Shown: in pieces, positions 14,806 to 14,897 of the stretch
How the letters are laid out: every line of letters begins with the position of its first letter
How positions within the stretch are numbered: position 1 is the stretch's first letter
NCBI GenBank assembly: GCA_964638865.1
Contig: CAZXBG010000104.1
Location: 1 to 14,897, forward strand
Reading direction: 5' to 3'
Length of the DNA: 14,897 bases
Origin: UBA7236 sp964638865
GTDB taxonomy: Bacteria > Bacteroidota > Bacteroidia > Chitinophagales > BACL12
Notes under the pieces: generated by a model
Told to the model about the DNA's origin: nothing
What the model saw: the letters and a program-made list of their open reading frames with translations, nothing else
Databases searched by the model: none
Translations under genes and position numbers: made by a program

Positions 14806-14897
14806 AAAGGGTAGCCACGAATGCATTTAGACTTTAATATGGTGTAAAAATAAGAATTACCCTTGGCTGTTTATTCGTGCATTCGTGGCTACCCTTT
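14806..14897. repeat. Perfect 20-bp inverted repeat, dispersed-repeat or terminator-like, at window end
   Basis: AAAGGGTAGCCACGAATGCA (14806-14825) is the exact reverse complement of 14878-14897, with a 52-base spacer. The right arm also contains a short tandem, ATTCGTGC-ATTCGTGG (14873-14888). On the minus strand the structure runs into six Ts (complement of 14803-14808), so it could terminate a leftward gene lying beyond the window. ATTCGTG-type motifs are, to my recollection, common intergenic repeats in Bacteroidota. The arm may continue past the window edge. Confidence 0.8.

Noticed and set aside
14851..14871. Similarity between TAAGAATTACCCTTGGCTGTT here and TAAGATTACCCTTCCCTGTT at window positions 2-21
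   Set aside because: There are two mismatches and one gap over 21 bases, and one copy is inside a coding region. Such a match is expected by chance among all pairs in 15 kb.
1..14897. CRISPR array, tRNA/rRNA genes, transposase, integrase or toxin-antitoxin genes
   Set aside because: I looked on both strands and saw no regular repeats, no cloverleaf with a conserved TψC arm, and no recognisable mobile-element protein.

Overview
The window looks like chromosomal DNA of a Bacteroidota bacterium, probably of the Chitinophagales/Saprospiria/Flavobacteriia kind. The evidence is as follows. The DNA is AT-rich. One protein carries a type A type-IX-secretion C-terminal sorting domain. There is a type III (GlnN) glutamine synthetase. 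SprB/OmpA-like envelope modules are present. Recognisable Shine-Dalgarno sites are almost absent. Several starts are preceded by the Bacteroidota -7 promoter element TAnnTTTG. No tRNA, rRNA, CRISPR array, transposase or phage gene was seen, so this is mostly ordinary chromosome plus one accessory-looking envelope/metal cassette. The window ends exactly at the outer edge of a perfect 20-bp inverted repeat, which suggests (inference) a contig broken at a repeat.

Layout. 1-799 (-): 5'-terminal part of a GT39/PMT-like membrane glycosyltransferase, cut by the window edge. 1073-3301 (-): purL, the short FGAM synthase subunit, followed by a palindromic terminator. 3486-5528 (+): a T9SS-exported surface protein with three degenerate internal repeats, transcribed divergently from purL. 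5598-6872 (+): a polytopic membrane protein, GT-C-like, with a GTG start apparently right at its transcription start. 6970-10657 (+): a three-gene unit of an outer-membrane porin with a glutamate-rich stretch, an imelysin-family lipoprotein and a DUF1111 di-haem c-type lipoprotein. 10870-13068 (+): type III glutamine synthetase. 13205-14704 (-): an OmpA-like envelope protein, convergent with glnN across a strong bidirectional terminator. 14806-14897: long inverted repeat.

How the genes fit together. purL and glnN are linked metabolically, since purine synthesis consumes glutamine, but nothing shows that they are co-regulated. The porin/imelysin/DUF1111 unit is the most system-like part. Imelysins and DUF1111 di-haem proteins are recurrent neighbours in presumed iron-uptake loci, and here they are paired with an outer-membrane barrel rather than a TonB receptor. 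The remaining genes are cell-envelope functions: glycan assembly, surface export and peptidoglycan-associated proteins. The candidate novelties are the acidic porin of the metal cassette, the OmpA-first fusion protein, a sigma-54-like site ahead of glnN, the apparently leaderless GTG gene, and two elaborate palindromes.
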